Source of the DNA: Streptomyces montanisoli
Lineage (GTDB): Bacteria; Actinomycetota; Actinomycetes; Streptomycetales; Streptomycetaceae
Direction of reading: 5' to 3'
Assembly (NCBI RefSeq): GCF_017813245.1
Contig: NZ_JAGIQL010000002.1
Span: 1-64,000, forward strand
DNA: 64,000 nt
Positions within the stretch are counted from its first letter, which is position 1, and each line of letters begins with the position of its first letter. The notes beneath the pieces were generated by a model. The model searched no databases. It saw only the letters and a program-made list of their open reading frames with translations, and was not told the origin of the DNA. A program made the translations under genes and the position numbers. Of this stretch, positions 34,415-43,151 are shown piece after piece.

Positions 34415-36288
34415 GCGTGCTGCTCTGGCTGCTGATCGCCCTCCCTCTCGGCGTAGGTGCGTTGCTCGGTTCGGCGGGAACACGCGTCAACCGGTCGGCC
34501 CCCGCCCTCGGAACGGCGGCGGCCCTGGCGACGCTGGGCCTGGCCGTCGCCTCGGCGGTGACACGGCCGCGGGCGAGTGCGCCGCTGTTCGCCGGGATGC
34601 GGGCGGGACTGGCAGTGGACGGTCTGTCCGCGGTCATGGTGGTCACTGTTGCCGCGATCACCACGGCTGTCCTGGCCTTCACAGCGGGCGAGTTCAGCAC
34701 CAAGGAGAACCGGGGCAGATTCTTCGGGCTGATGCTCCTCTTCGCCGGAGCCATGCTGGTCACCGTCACGGCGACCACCCTGCCGGTACTGCTCATGGCG
34801 TGGGAGGTCATGGGCGCCACCAGCTGGGCGCTGATCGGCCACTGGTGGAGCCGGTCCGAGCCGGTGCGCTCGGCTGACGTCGCGTTCCTGACGACCCGCG
34901 CAGCCGACCTCGGCCTGTATCTCGCGGCCGGCGCCGCTCTGGCCGGCGGTATCGGCTCCCTGCGTCTGGACGCGCTGCCGCGCACGGCCTCGCCCTGGCT
35001 GCACGTCGTCACCGCGGGCGTGGTCGCCGCGGCGCTGGGCAAGTCGGCGCAACTGCCGTTCTCGTTCTGGCTGTCGCGTGCCATGCGGGGCCCCAGCCCG
35101 GTCTCCGCACTCCTGCACTCGGCGACCATGGTCGTCGCCGGAGCCTACCTGCTGCTGCGTCTGCACCCCCTGCTGACCGTCACCGGCTGGGCCGGCCCAT
35201 TCGTGGCATGGGCGGGTGCGGCCACCGCACTGCTGCTGGGTGTGGTCGCGGTCGCCCAGCGCGACCTCAAGCAGCTGCTCGCGGCCTCGACGTCCGCGCA
35301 GATCGGGTTCATGGTCCTGGCCGCCGGCACCGGTGGCATCGCCGCGGGCACCACGCAGCTCGTCGCACACGCCGCCACCAAAGCAGGGCTGTTCCTGGCC
35401 GCCGGGGCGTGGCTGACGGCATTGGGCACCAAACAGCTGCCCGCGCTGCGCGGCGCCGCCCGCCGCTACCCGCTGGTGGGCGCCTGCTTCCTCATCGGTG
35501 CTCTGACGCTGGCGGGCCTGCCCCCGCTGTCGCTGTGGGCGTCCAAGGACGGCGTCCTCGCCGCCGCCCGCGCCGACAACACGGGCCTCTACGTCGTGGG
35601 GCTCGCGGCCGCGGCCGTATCCGCCGTCTACAGCGTCAAGGCAGCCTGGTATGTCACACGGCCGCTGCCCGATGAGGTGGAGGCCGGCTACGACACCGAG
35701 CAACCCGGCACGCGGCACGTCTCACGCGCGGTTGCGGCGCCCTTGTGCGTGCTCGCGATGGCCGCGGCGGTGCTGGGGGTCCTTTCCCTGCCCGGTCCCG
35801 CAGCATGGCTCAAGGGACTGCTCGCAGCGCCCCACGAGCCGGCGCCCGCGCCGTGGGAACTGGGCGTGTCCGCCGCGGTCGCGCTCGCCTCAGCCGGCCT
35901 GGCCTGGAGGTGGCGGGCCCGCTCCCGCCCGGTACCGGTCTGGCACGCCGTGGTGCGTGGAGCGAGGCAATGGCTGTATCTGGAGCGAGCCGCACACGTC
36001 GTGGTGGTGCGGCCGCTGCTCGGCCTGGCGCGTGCGCTGGCCGTCTTCGACGACCGGGTCGTCGACGGTGCCGTGCGGCAGATCGCCCGTTGCGCTCTCG
36101 CCGCGGCCCGGATCGCACAGCGGCTCGACGACGGCGGCGTAGACGCCGCCGTACACGCGGTCGCGGCCGGAGCCCGGAACCTGGGCCGCCTGGCGCGCCG
36201 CCCGCAGACCGGCCTGCTGCACCAGTACTACGCCCAAGCCGCCGTCGGCTTCGCGGCGCTGACCTTGATCGTGCTGTTGGTGAGGTAA
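34411..36288 (+). CDS. nuoL: NADH-quinone oxidoreductase subunit L-like antiporter subunit
   Basis: 625 residues. Antiporter core with helix-5 glutamate (LLMAWEVMGATSWALIGHWW) and the lysine motif LGKSAQLPFSFWLSRAMRGP, then SPVSALLHSATMV. A long C-terminal amphipathic region follows (~490-600), corresponding to the lateral helix. It should be the distal proton-pumping or channel subunit. Starts by ATGA overlap with nuoK and ends five bases before the nuoM GTG. Confidence 0.92.
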   Translation: MSVLLWLLIALPLGVGALLGSAGTRVNRSAPALGTAAALATLGLAVASAVTRPRASAPLFAGMRAGLAVDGLSAVMVVTVAAITTAVLAFTAGEFSTKENRGRFFGLMLLFAGAMLVTVTATTLPVLLMAWEVMGATSWALIGHWWSRSEPVRSADVAFLTTRAADLGLYLAAGAALAGGIGSLRLDALPRTASPWLHVVTAGVVAAALGKSAQLPFSFWLSRAMRGPSPVSALLHSATMVVAGAYLLLRLHPLLTVTGWAGPFVAWAGAATALLLGVVAVAQRDLKQLLAASTSAQIGFMVLAAGTGGIAAGTTQLVAHAATKAGLFLAAGAWLTALGTKQLPALRGAARRYPLVGACFLIGALTLAGLPPLSLWASKDGVLAAARADNTGLYVVGLAAAAVSAVYSVKAAWYVTRPLPDEVEAGYDTEQPGTRHVSRAVAAPLCVLAMAAAVLGVLSLPGPAAWLKGLLAAPHEPAPAPWELGVSAAVALASAGLAWRWRARSRPVPVWHAVVRGARQWLYLERAAHVVVVRPLLGLARALAVFDDRVVDGAVRQIARCALAAARIAQRLDDGGVDAAVHAVAAGARNLGRLARRPQTGLLHQYYAQAAVGFAALTLIVLLVR

Positions 36289-36293
36289 TTCCT

Positions 36294-37799
36294 GTGCTGA
36301 GTATCGTCACCTTCCTGCCGCTGCTGGTGTGCGCGGCGCTGCTGCTGTGGCCTCGCACACTGCCCGACCTGGCGTACACCTGGGCATGGATCGTCACCGC
36401 TGCCGTCGATCTTGCCCTGGTCATCGTCCTGTGGGTGGGCTTCGACAGCCACGGCGGCATGCAGTACGAACAGAGGGTGCGCTGGATCCCCGGCGCCGGG
36501 GTCGGCTACCACGTCGGCGTCGACGGCCTGTCCCTGCCCCTGGTGGCCCTGACCTGCCTGCTGTTCCTGGCCGTCGCCGTGTACTCGCTGCGCGAGACCC
36601 GGCGGGTGCGCCCGTACGTATGCCTGTTCCTGTTCCTGCAGACCGTCAGCCTCGGGCTGTTCGTGGCCCTTGACCTGATCCTCTTCTTCGTCTTCTTCGA
36701 CTTGTCCATCGTCGGCATGTTCTTCGTCATCGCCGGCTGGGGGCACGGCGAACGCGCGCGGGCGGCGGCGCTGAAGTTCTTCCTCTACACCTTCACCGGC
36801 TCCCTCGCCCTGCTGCTCGGCTTCATCGGCCTCTACCTGGCCGCCGATCCGCACACCTTCGACATCGTCGATCTCACCCGTACCGACCCGCTGGCCGGGC
36901 GTGGCCTGTACGCGGGCCTCGTGCTCCTGGCCATCGGAGTGGGACTGGCGGTCAAAACACCTACCGTGCCGTTCCACACCTGGCTGCCCCCCGCCCACAC
37001 GGACGCGCCCGCCACCGGCTCGGCGATCCTCGCCGGGGTCCTGTTGAAGATGGGCACCTACGGTTTCGTGCGGATCGCCATGCCCCTGCTGCCCGGCACC
37101 TGGCGCCACTACGCCCTGGTGATCACCATCATCGGTGTCGTGTCGGTGGTGTACGGCGCGCTCGTCGCCCTGGCGCAGACGGACTTCAAACGCATGATCG
37201 CCTACACCTCGGTCAACCACATGGGCTACATCGTCCTGGCGATCGGCGCCGCCGGCACACTCGCCGGCAGCGATGCCCAAGCCCGCTCCCTGGCCGTGAC
37301 AGGCGCGGTCACCCAAATGATCAGCCACGGACTGATCACCGGAGCGCTGTTCCTGCTCAGCGGCGTGCTGTACGACCGCGGGCAGACGTACGCGATCGGC
37401 GCCTACTCCGGTCTGGCGGCACACACCCCGCGGTTCGCGGCGGTCACCGCCGTCGCCGCGTTCGCCGGCCTCGGAATCCCCGGATTCTCAGGTTTCATCG
37501 CAGAGTTCCAGATCTTCACCGGCTCGCTGGCCTCCCAAGCGATCGCCACCGCCATCGCCGTGACCGGCATCCTGATCACCGCCGCCCTGTTCCTGCGCGC
37601 TCTGCGAGCCATGTTCCTCGGCGCACCGCGCCTGCCGCAGGCGATCTCCGCCGCCGGGGTAACGGACCTGCGGAGCAGCGAGGCGATCTCCAGTGTGAGC
37701 CTGCTGGCCCTGGCGCTGGCCATCGGTGTCGTACCGCGTTGGCTGCTGGATGTCATCGAACCGGCCAGCCGCGCCGTGATCGGGCTGGTGGCGCGGTGA
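36294..37799 (+). CDS. nuoM: NADH-quinone oxidoreductase subunit M-like antiporter subunit
   Basis: 501 residues from GTG 36294 with GAGG eight bases before. Lysine motif AVKTPTVPFHTWLPPAHTDA is intact, as is VNHMGYIVLAIG. The helix-5 glutamate appears as Asp (LILFFVFFDLSIVGMFFVIA; NuoM of E. coli has FFFFWEM). Asp may still carry protons. Overlaps nuoN by four bases. Confidence 0.92.
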   Translation: MLSIVTFLPLLVCAALLLWPRTLPDLAYTWAWIVTAAVDLALVIVLWVGFDSHGGMQYEQRVRWIPGAGVGYHVGVDGLSLPLVALTCLLFLAVAVYSLRETRRVRPYVCLFLFLQTVSLGLFVALDLILFFVFFDLSIVGMFFVIAGWGHGERARAAALKFFLYTFTGSLALLLGFIGLYLAADPHTFDIVDLTRTDPLAGRGLYAGLVLLAIGVGLAVKTPTVPFHTWLPPAHTDAPATGSAILAGVLLKMGTYGFVRIAMPLLPGTWRHYALVITIIGVVSVVYGALVALAQTDFKRMIAYTSVNHMGYIVLAIGAAGTLAGSDAQARSLAVTGAVTQMISHGLITGALFLLSGVLYDRGQTYAIGAYSGLAAHTPRFAAVTAVAAFAGLGIPGFSGFIAEFQIFTGSLASQAIATAIAVTGILITAALFLRALRAMFLGAPRLPQAISAAGVTDLRSSEAISSVSLLALALAIGVVPRWLLDVIEPASRAVIGLVAR

Positions 37800-39217
37800 A
37801 CGAGAACCTGACCGCGCTCATCCCCGAAATGGCTCTGCTGGGCACCGCCGTTCTCGGCCTGCTCGCCGGTTCCTGGCTGCCGCGCCGCCGCCAGTGGATC
37901 GTCGCGGTACTGGCCGCCGCGGCCTGTACCACCGCGCTGATCGCGACCGCCCTCACCATGACCGGTGGCAGGGAACAAACAGTCTTCTCCCACACCTTCG
38001 CCATCGACACGGCGACCGACGTCGGCCGCCTGATCGTTCTGGGCGCCCTGCTGCTGGTCATCGCCATGTCCGTGGAAACGGTGCGGGGCCACCGCCGTGA
38101 AGCCGAGTACTGGGTCCTGCTGCTGCTGAGCGGTGGCGGCACCCTCGCCATGATCGGCGCCAACGACCTCCTGATGCTGTTCGCCGCCTACCTGCTCGCC
38201 AGCATCCCCGCCTACGCGCTGGCCGGCTTCGCGAAAGATGCCCGAGGCACCGAAGCGGCGCTCAAGTACTACCTGATGGGCGCCCTGCTCGGCACCACCA
38301 TGCTCGCCGGCACCGCGCTGCTCTACGGCGCCGGCCACGCCACCCTCTACCGACAACTCCGCGCCGCACTACCCGCCGCCCCGTACGGACTCGTCGCCGT
38401 CGGCCTGATCGCCACGCTGGCAGGACTACTGTTCAAAGCCGGTGCTGTACCCGCGCACTTCTGGGTGCCGGACGTCACCGACGGTGCGCCCACGCCCATC
38501 GCCGCCTACGTCACGACACTGCCCAAGATCGGCGCACTGATCGCCGTCTACCGCCTCCTGCACCAGGCCCTCGCCGGCAGCGGCGTCAACTGGCCCCTGC
38601 TGCTCGCGATCCTCGCCGCCGTCACCATGACGCTGGGCAATCTCGCCGCGTTCTTCCAGACCTCCGTCAAACGCCTGCTCGCGTATTCCACCATCAGCCA
38701 GGTCGGCTACCTGCTCATGGCCCTGGCAGTCGCCACCCGCACCGACGTGGCCCAAAGGGGACTGCTCGTCTATCTGGCCGCCTACGCCGCCACCAACATC
38801 GCGGTCTTCGCTGTCGCCACCGAACTCCCTCACGCCCACACTCTGGCCGACTACCGCGGCCTCGCCCGCGACCGCCCGGGCCTGGCCGGGGTCTTGGTCG
38901 TCTGCCTGCTCGGCCTGGTCGGTACCCCGCCCACCGGCGTCTTCCTCGGCAAACTGGAGGTCTTCACCGCCACTGTCAACGGCGGCTACACCTGGCTGGC
39001 CGCTCTCGCCGTCGCCAACACCGTCGCCTCGCTCTTCTACTACCTGCGCTGGCTCGCTCCCGTGTTCTCCATCAGCCGGCCCGCAACCGTCGGCGATCAC
39101 ACCGTCCTCGGCCGGTGGGCGGCTGCCAGCGCCTACACCGCCGCCACGCTCTCCCTGCTCCTCGGTATCGCCGGCGGGGCCCTCCTCCCGCTCACAACCG
39201 GACCCCTGCTGCCCTGA
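37796..39217 (+). CDS. nuoN: NADH-quinone oxidoreductase subunit N-like antiporter subunit
   Basis: 473 residues from GTG 37796 overlapping the nuoM stop. The lysine motif is FKAGAVPAHFWVPDVTDGAP, then TPIAAYVTTLPKIGAL. The helix-5 glutamate is missing: LLMLFAAYLLASIPAYALAG has Leu where active NuoN has Glu (FELMSIPLYVL-type). Proton transfer through this subunit may therefore differ from canonical complex I. Last gene of the cluster. Confidence 0.9.
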   Translation: MNENLTALIPEMALLGTAVLGLLAGSWLPRRRQWIVAVLAAAACTTALIATALTMTGGREQTVFSHTFAIDTATDVGRLIVLGALLLVIAMSVETVRGHRREAEYWVLLLLSGGGTLAMIGANDLLMLFAAYLLASIPAYALAGFAKDARGTEAALKYYLMGALLGTTMLAGTALLYGAGHATLYRQLRAALPAAPYGLVAVGLIATLAGLLFKAGAVPAHFWVPDVTDGAPTPIAAYVTTLPKIGALIAVYRLLHQALAGSGVNWPLLLAILAAVTMTLGNLAAFFQTSVKRLLAYSTISQVGYLLMALAVATRTDVAQRGLLVYLAAYAATNIAVFAVATELPHAHTLADYRGLARDRPGLAGVLVVCLLGLVGTPPTGVFLGKLEVFTATVNGGYTWLAALAVANTVASLFYYLRWLAPVFSISRPATVGDHTVLGRWAAASAYTAATLSLLLGIAGGALLPLTTGPLLP

Positions 39218-39219
39218 CC

Positions 39220-39907
39220 GGCCCGTTGGCTCCTGCTCGAAGCGTGCACCGCGAGGCCGTGATCAGCCCCAGCCGGGGCGTGATGCTGCCGCAGGCACGG
39301 AGCCTGAAGTTCAGCCCGGCCTTGGTCGGTCGGACCGTCACCGTCTGGGATCTTCACTGACGCCGACCTGCAAGGGCTGGTCGTGCGGGGCGGCCGCCTC
39401 GGCGGAACCGAACCGCAGGGCGGCGTCAGCGCAGACAAGCCCTTGGCTCCCGCGACCGTGGTCGAAGTCGATCGCAAGACCACCAAGGACGGCGTGGTCT
39501 CGCTCGGGCAGATGCCCGTCGCTCTTGGCACCGATCTGATCGGCAAGCACGTCACCCTGCGTTTCGACGGCATCTTGATGTATGTGATTCATACCGGACT
39601 CCTGGTCAAGACACTGGCCACCCCGATTCCGCACCAGCGCCGCGCAAAACCCATCGGCGCCCGGGTTGCCACCACACCGCTGCCACCGCCTCCCGCTCAG
39701 CCGCGGCGGGCCGTCCGGCGCGTCGGAGCCGACGGCACCTTCGTCGTCGCCCGGCACAAGCTCCGCCCTGGCATCGCGCACGCCGGCAAGACCGTCACCG
39801 TAGTCATCGAGGAGACCTGCTTCCGTGTCCTCGACGGCGAGTTCGAAATCTCCACCCACCCGCTCAAAGGCGGTCCCGCCACCCGCTACGTCGCCGATCC
39901 CCGCTGA
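39220..39907 (+). pseudogene. IS481-like transposase remnant(s)
   Basis: The frame 39383-39907 has VEVDRKTTKDGVVSLGQMPV, LRFDGILMYVI, and the tail DGTFVVARHKLRPGIAHAGK then TVTVVIEETCFRVL. This is the C-terminal beta domain found at the end of IS481/Mu-type actinobacterial transposases; the DDE core is gone. A second, similar scrap, LKFSPALVGRTVTVWDLH, ends at 39360 in another frame, so two remnants or one frameshifted gene may be present. No terminal inverted repeats were found. Confidence 0.6.
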
Positions 39908-40190
39908 TCGTCAACCATCACCTGGGGCCGCCAAGCATCACGAGAGACACCGTCAACCAAGTCCCGGGACCGAGCTGTCGAGCATCCCCCGGACCGCACA
40001 CGTGGGGACTTCTCCAGGCCACCTCCAGGGAGAACTACAAGACCGCTGACACCTGCGTGCGGCGTCCACCCTGCCCGCCTCCGAGTGGCCGCCCCGTGAG
40101 AGGTGAGTGCGGTAGGCGGATCGGGCGTTCTGTCCCCGTTCGGGGGCGACTGGGGCTGCGCGGCACATCGCAGCCGGCTGATCGCGCTCT
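39908..40190. other. Intergenic, no gene or CRISPR repeats seen
   Basis: I looked here for repeats that would go with the neighbouring Cas6e-like gene and saw none. Confidence 0.5.
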
Positions 40191-40853
40191 TCACGGTGTT
40201 GCAGGCGCTCGTCGTGTCGGATTTCCTGCTGCCCGGGGGCGTCGCAGCTTCCGGGGCGGGTAGGTGAGCGACAGCATTCCCGCTCCTTGCGTTTTCCCGC
40301 GGCCCATGCCCTCCTCCAGGGCGACGCGCAGCGCTTGTGTGTCCTCAACCTCCAAGATGCCGCGGATGCGGGTGAGGCTGGGCATGGTGGTGCTGCCGCG
40401 CCGCAGTGTGTTCTGCTCGGCGAGGTGCAGCACGCGGAAACCCGAGCGGCTGGCGCGCGATGTGCCCTCGGCGTCTTTCGCCGTCAGCCACTGGCCTGCC
40501 GGGACGCGCTGGTCGACATGGCCCGTCGGGTGGGATGGCTTGCTGACGCGGTGGACCGGTTGAGCGGCCAGGTCGAAGACCCAGACCTGGCCTTGGGCGA
40601 GGGAGGCCAGCAGGACGTGCATGTCGACGACCTGCGGGAAGGCGCGCGTACCGGGAAGGAGCCAGGCCGGCTTCGGCCGTGTGGGGTATTGGACCTGGAT
40701 GGTGGACTCGTCCTCACGGCGCCATAGGACGCGGGGCCCGGTCTCGGCGCGGGCGATGTCCTTGGGGAGTCGGGAGTCGATGCTCCGCCACATCTGTGCC
40801 GGCCGCGTGGTCGCCACGGCGATGGGGTCGAATTGGTAGAGAACGCGGTACAC
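40191..40853 (-). CDS. cas6e: Solitary Cas6e (CasE/Cse3)-like RNA endoribonuclease
   Basis: 220 residues. The N-terminus MYRVLYQFDPIAVATTRPAQ and then ETGPRVLWRREDESTIQVQY, the middle GQVWVFDLAAQPVHRV, and the C-terminal RIRGILEVEDTQALRVALEE then GMGRGKTQGAGMLSLTY match the order of type I-E Cas6e, including the glycine-rich GxGRGKxxGxGLL loop that binds the crRNA hairpin. The usual catalytic His after the first strand is not obvious. No other cas gene and no repeat array lies nearby. It may be a domesticated RNA-processing protein or a remnant of a lost system. Confidence 0.65.
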   Translation of the reverse strand: MYRVLYQFDPIAVATTRPAQMWRSIDSRLPKDIARAETGPRVLWRREDESTIQVQYPTRPKPAWLLPGTRAFPQVVDMHVLLASLAQGQVWVFDLAAQPVHRVSKPSHPTGHVDQRVPAGQWLTAKDAEGTSRASRSGFRVLHLAEQNTLRRGSTTMPSLTRIRGILEVEDTQALRVALEEGMGRGKTQGAGMLSLTYPPRKLRRPRAAGNPTRRAPATP

Positions 40854-41073
40854 GGGTGACTTCTCCGTAGATCACCCCCGGGGTGTCATCGGCCTGCCGG
40901 GGGAAAGGGTGGGATGAGGATGCCGCGAGCCGGTCTGGGCCGCGGCGCGGCCCCGCAAAGGCGGGGAATGCGTGGGTAGCTCGCTGCGAAGGGCCCCGGA
41001 GTGCGGGGAGTAAGTGAGCTGAGAAGGATGGCGGCCGGGCCCGATCGTGAGGGTGCGGGCGGTCGCCGGCTGG

Positions 41074-41292
41074 TCAGTGCGGGGCGGCAGGCCAGACCCT
41101 GCGCAGCAGGCGTGACCAGGTGGCCGCGATGGCCGCCGGCGAGATGGACGCCGCGGCATCCGGTCCGTGCTGTGTGGGTGCTGCGGCGGGGGCGACGGTG
41201 GTGTTTGGTGGCTCGGTGGCCGTGTGGCTGGCGATTCTGACGGCTTCAGCGCGTACCAGCGCCGTGATTGCCTGGTGGGGGTCGATAGGCAT
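41074..41292 (-). CDS. Small hypothetical protein
   Basis: 72 residues (MPIDPHQAITALVRAEAVRI, then an Ala/Pro/Thr-rich middle and a basic helix IAATWSRLLRRVWPAAPH). No domain recognised. It lies 92 nt after the DUF6153-like gene on the same strand and could be co-transcribed. Codon use fits a real gene but the support is thin. Confidence 0.35.
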   Translation of the reverse strand: MPIDPHQAITALVRAEAVRIASHTATEPPNTTVAPAAAPTQHGPDAAASISPAAIAATWSRLLRRVWPAAPH

Positions 41293-41384
41293 GATGCTCC
41301 TGCGAGTGGGGCAGCGGTCTGTAGGCGCGGCGACACCGACCCTGCGCGCGTGGTGAACCAGCCGCGGGCCGAGGCCAGGACCGG

Positions 41385-41813
41385 TCAGCAGCGCAGGATC
41401 TGCCGGGGACCAGTCGGCGCCGGGCGGGCGTCGGCGGCCTCAGGAGCGCAGCGGTGCTCAGGGGCAGGCCCGTGGGAGGGGAGCGGGGTGACAGGCAGGA
41501 GAGAAGCAGTCGACAACGCGGCGCGATCCGGGGAACGCGGGGCGAGCGTGCCGGCGGATTCTGGACAGTCCCGCAGGGCGGGATCGTGCTCGTGATGTCC
41601 GGCTCCCAGCGGGATGGTGACCGCCTGCTGGGGACTGTGGTCGCCCGCATCAGTGGGGGCAGCCGCCGTCAGCACGGGATGCGGGCAGGCAGTTTCTTCC
41701 AGCGCCAAATGCCGGGCGCCCGCAGTGAGCTGGGCGTGCAGCAACACCAAAAGGCCCAGCATGAGCGCAGCGCACATCGTGCGGCAGGCAGGGACAGCAG
41801 AGCCGATCCGCAT
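41385..41813 (-). CDS. DUF6153-like small membrane protein, Cys/His-bearing
   Basis: 142 residues from MRIGSAVPAC. One hydrophobic segment (~13-28, MCAALMLGLLVLLHAQLTAG), a Cys-Pro-His element (EETACPHPVL), GAGHHEHDPALRDCPE, and a terminal ending GPRQILRC. The layout matches the other DUF6153-like proteins. Metal or redox binding is possible from the Cys/His content. It follows the CDF exporter gene but is separated from it by a 30-bp palindrome that may terminate transcription. Confidence 0.55.
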   Translation of the reverse strand: MRIGSAVPACRTMCAALMLGLLVLLHAQLTAGARHLALEETACPHPVLTAAAPTDAGDHSPQQAVTIPLGAGHHEHDPALRDCPESAGTLAPRSPDRAALSTASLLPVTPLPSHGPAPEHRCAPEAADARPAPTGPRQILRC

Positions 41814-42020
41814 GCCGTGCTCGCCCTCCCATCCCTGCCGCGCGGCACCCTGAATGGGCAACCGTCACGGCAATGATCGGCGCGCTGCGGGGTGCCACGC
41901 AGTCAGAGTCACCCGAACGGAGGGCAGCCATCACCCCATCTGCCTACCGGCGACCCCTCGGGTCGGGCTGCCTCCAGCTTCACCTCCCTGCTGCAACGGC
42001 GAAGCGGACGGTGGTGCACC

Positions 42021-42050
42021 TGCGTCCGAGACGCCGGCGTCTCGGACGCA
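42021..42050. terminator. 30-bp perfect palindrome
   Basis: TGCGTCCGAGACGCC followed at once by its exact inverse GGCGTCTCGGACGCA. It lies 34 nt past the stop of the cmtR-CDF operon, so it probably folds into a strong terminator in that transcript. Confidence 0.65.
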
Positions 42051-42083
42051 CGGCAAGCGTTCTTGCGGGCGACCGGTGCTGGT

Positions 42084-42797
42084 TCAGTCGCAGCAGTCGC
42101 AGCCACGGCGGCATCCGCACGTGTCTGTCTCGAGGCCGGTGGAGGGGGTCACTGTGGTGGCGGTCGGTACGCAGCAGCCTTTGCCCTGCCAGGCGTCGCG
42201 GCCTTCCTTCACCGCGATGACGGCGATGGCCAGAGCGGCGATCGGGTCGGCCCAGGTCCAGTTCAGGGTGGCGTTGAGGATGAGGCCGACGAGGAGCACG
42301 GCGGAGAGGTAGGTGCACAGCAGGGTCTGCTTGGAGTCGGCGACCGCGGACGCGGAGCCCAGTTCCCGTCCGGTTTTGCGCTGGGCGCTGGACAGGAGCG
42401 GCATGACGGCCAGTGACAGGGCGGCGAGGATGATGCCGGGGATGGAGTGGTCCGCTTGCGCGGTGCCGGTCAGTGCCCGCAGGGCGTCGGCGGACACGTA
42501 GGCGGCGAGCGCGAAGAAGGAGAGGGCGATGATCCGCAGCGTGGTCTTCTCCCGCGCTTGGCGTACCGCGTGGTCGCGGGCGGAGAATTGCCAGGCGATG
42601 GCGGTGGCGGAGGAGACCTCGATGACGGAGTCGAGTCCGAAGCCGACCAGTGCGGTGGAGGAGGCGGCGGTGCCGGCGGCGATGGCGACGATCGCTTCGA
42701 TGACGTTGTAGGTGATGGTCGCGGCGACCAGCAGCCTTACCCGTCTGGCGAGGGTGTCGCGACGGGCCGGGGAGGGCTCGAGGGGTAGGGCCGTCAT
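42084..42797 (-). CDS. Cation diffusion facilitator-like transporter, short form
   Basis: 237 residues from MTALPLEPSP. Six helices; the metal site pattern is weak compared with canonical CDF (GFGLDSVIEVSSATAIAW, and later SASAVADSKQTLLCTY and WADPIAALAIAV), like the heavy-metal cation transporters found beside CmtR-type sensors. The cytoplasmic C-terminal domain is missing; instead a Cys-rich tail ends GCRRGCDCCD (plus GKGCCVP). Start lies one base after the cmtR stop. I infer export of Cd(II), Pb(II) or Zn(II) under CmtR. Confidence 0.82.
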   Translation of the reverse strand: MTALPLEPSPARRDTLARRVRLLVAATITYNVIEAIVAIAAGTAASSTALVGFGLDSVIEVSSATAIAWQFSARDHAVRQAREKTTLRIIALSFFALAAYVSADALRALTGTAQADHSIPGIILAALSLAVMPLLSSAQRKTGRELGSASAVADSKQTLLCTYLSAVLLVGLILNATLNWTWADPIAALAIAVIAVKEGRDAWQGKGCCVPTATTVTPSTGLETDTCGCRRGCDCCD

Positions 42798-42798
42798 C

Positions 42799-43134
42799 TC
42801 AGCAGCAGCCCTTCTCGTCGGCGTCGGGGCAGGTGCGGTCCGCTTCGACGGCGACGACCGCGGCGCGGAGGTGGTCGAGGGCGGCTGCGAGGCGGTCGTC
42901 GGCGAGCTCGTAGCGGGTACGGCGGCCGATGGGGACGGTGACGACGAGGCCGCAGTCGCGCAGGCAGGCGAGGTGGTTGGACAATCGGGTGCGGGAAATG
43001 CCGAGGGTGTCGGCGAGGTCGGCGGGGTGGGCGGGGGCGTCGCGTAGGGCGAGCAGCAGCCGGCAGCGGATCGGGTCGGCGAGCGCGCGGCCGAAGCGGG
43101 CCAGCACCTCGATGTCGGTGGCAACAGTCAGCAC
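42799..43134 (-). CDS. cmtR: CmtR-like cadmium/lead-sensing ArsR repressor
   Basis: 111 residues from GTG 43134. Cys57 and Cys61 (HLACLRDCGLVV) and Cys102 (DRTCPDADEKGCC) fall at exactly the positions of the Cd/Pb ligands of M. tuberculosis CmtR. The start LARFGRALADPIRCRLLLAL is also close to that protein. Two extra Cys follow at 110-111. It should leave DNA on binding Cd or Pb and derepress itself and the downstream transporter. A palindrome at 43152-43169 is the likely operator. Confidence 0.92.
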   Translation of the reverse strand: MLTVATDIEVLARFGRALADPIRCRLLLALRDAPAHPADLADTLGISRTRLSNHLACLRDCGLVVTVPIGRRTRYELADDRLAAALDHLRAAVVAVEADRTCPDADEKGCC

Positions 43135-43151
43135 CCCACGACTGTACAGGA

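Noticed and set aside
36228-39100. Long minus-strand frames opposite nuoM and nuoN
   Set aside because: Gln/Gly/Asp-rich mirror frames with no motifs; the plus-strand genes are certain.
39908-41073. CRISPR array next to the Cas6e-like gene
   Set aside because: I read both flanks for regularly spaced repeats of 28-30 bases and for the GC-rich type I-E repeat hairpin. None is present.
40872-41336. 154-codon minus-strand frame upstream of the Cas6e-like gene
   Set aside because: Pro/Ser/Arg-rich low-complexity composition typical of a shadow frame; a shorter frame (41074-41292) in the same stretch is more protein-like.
41385-41861. Longer start at 41861 for the DUF6153-like gene
   Set aside because: The extra 16 residues (MPIQGAARQGWEGEHG) precede a normal signal-type start at ATG 41813, which has its own GAGGGCGAG.
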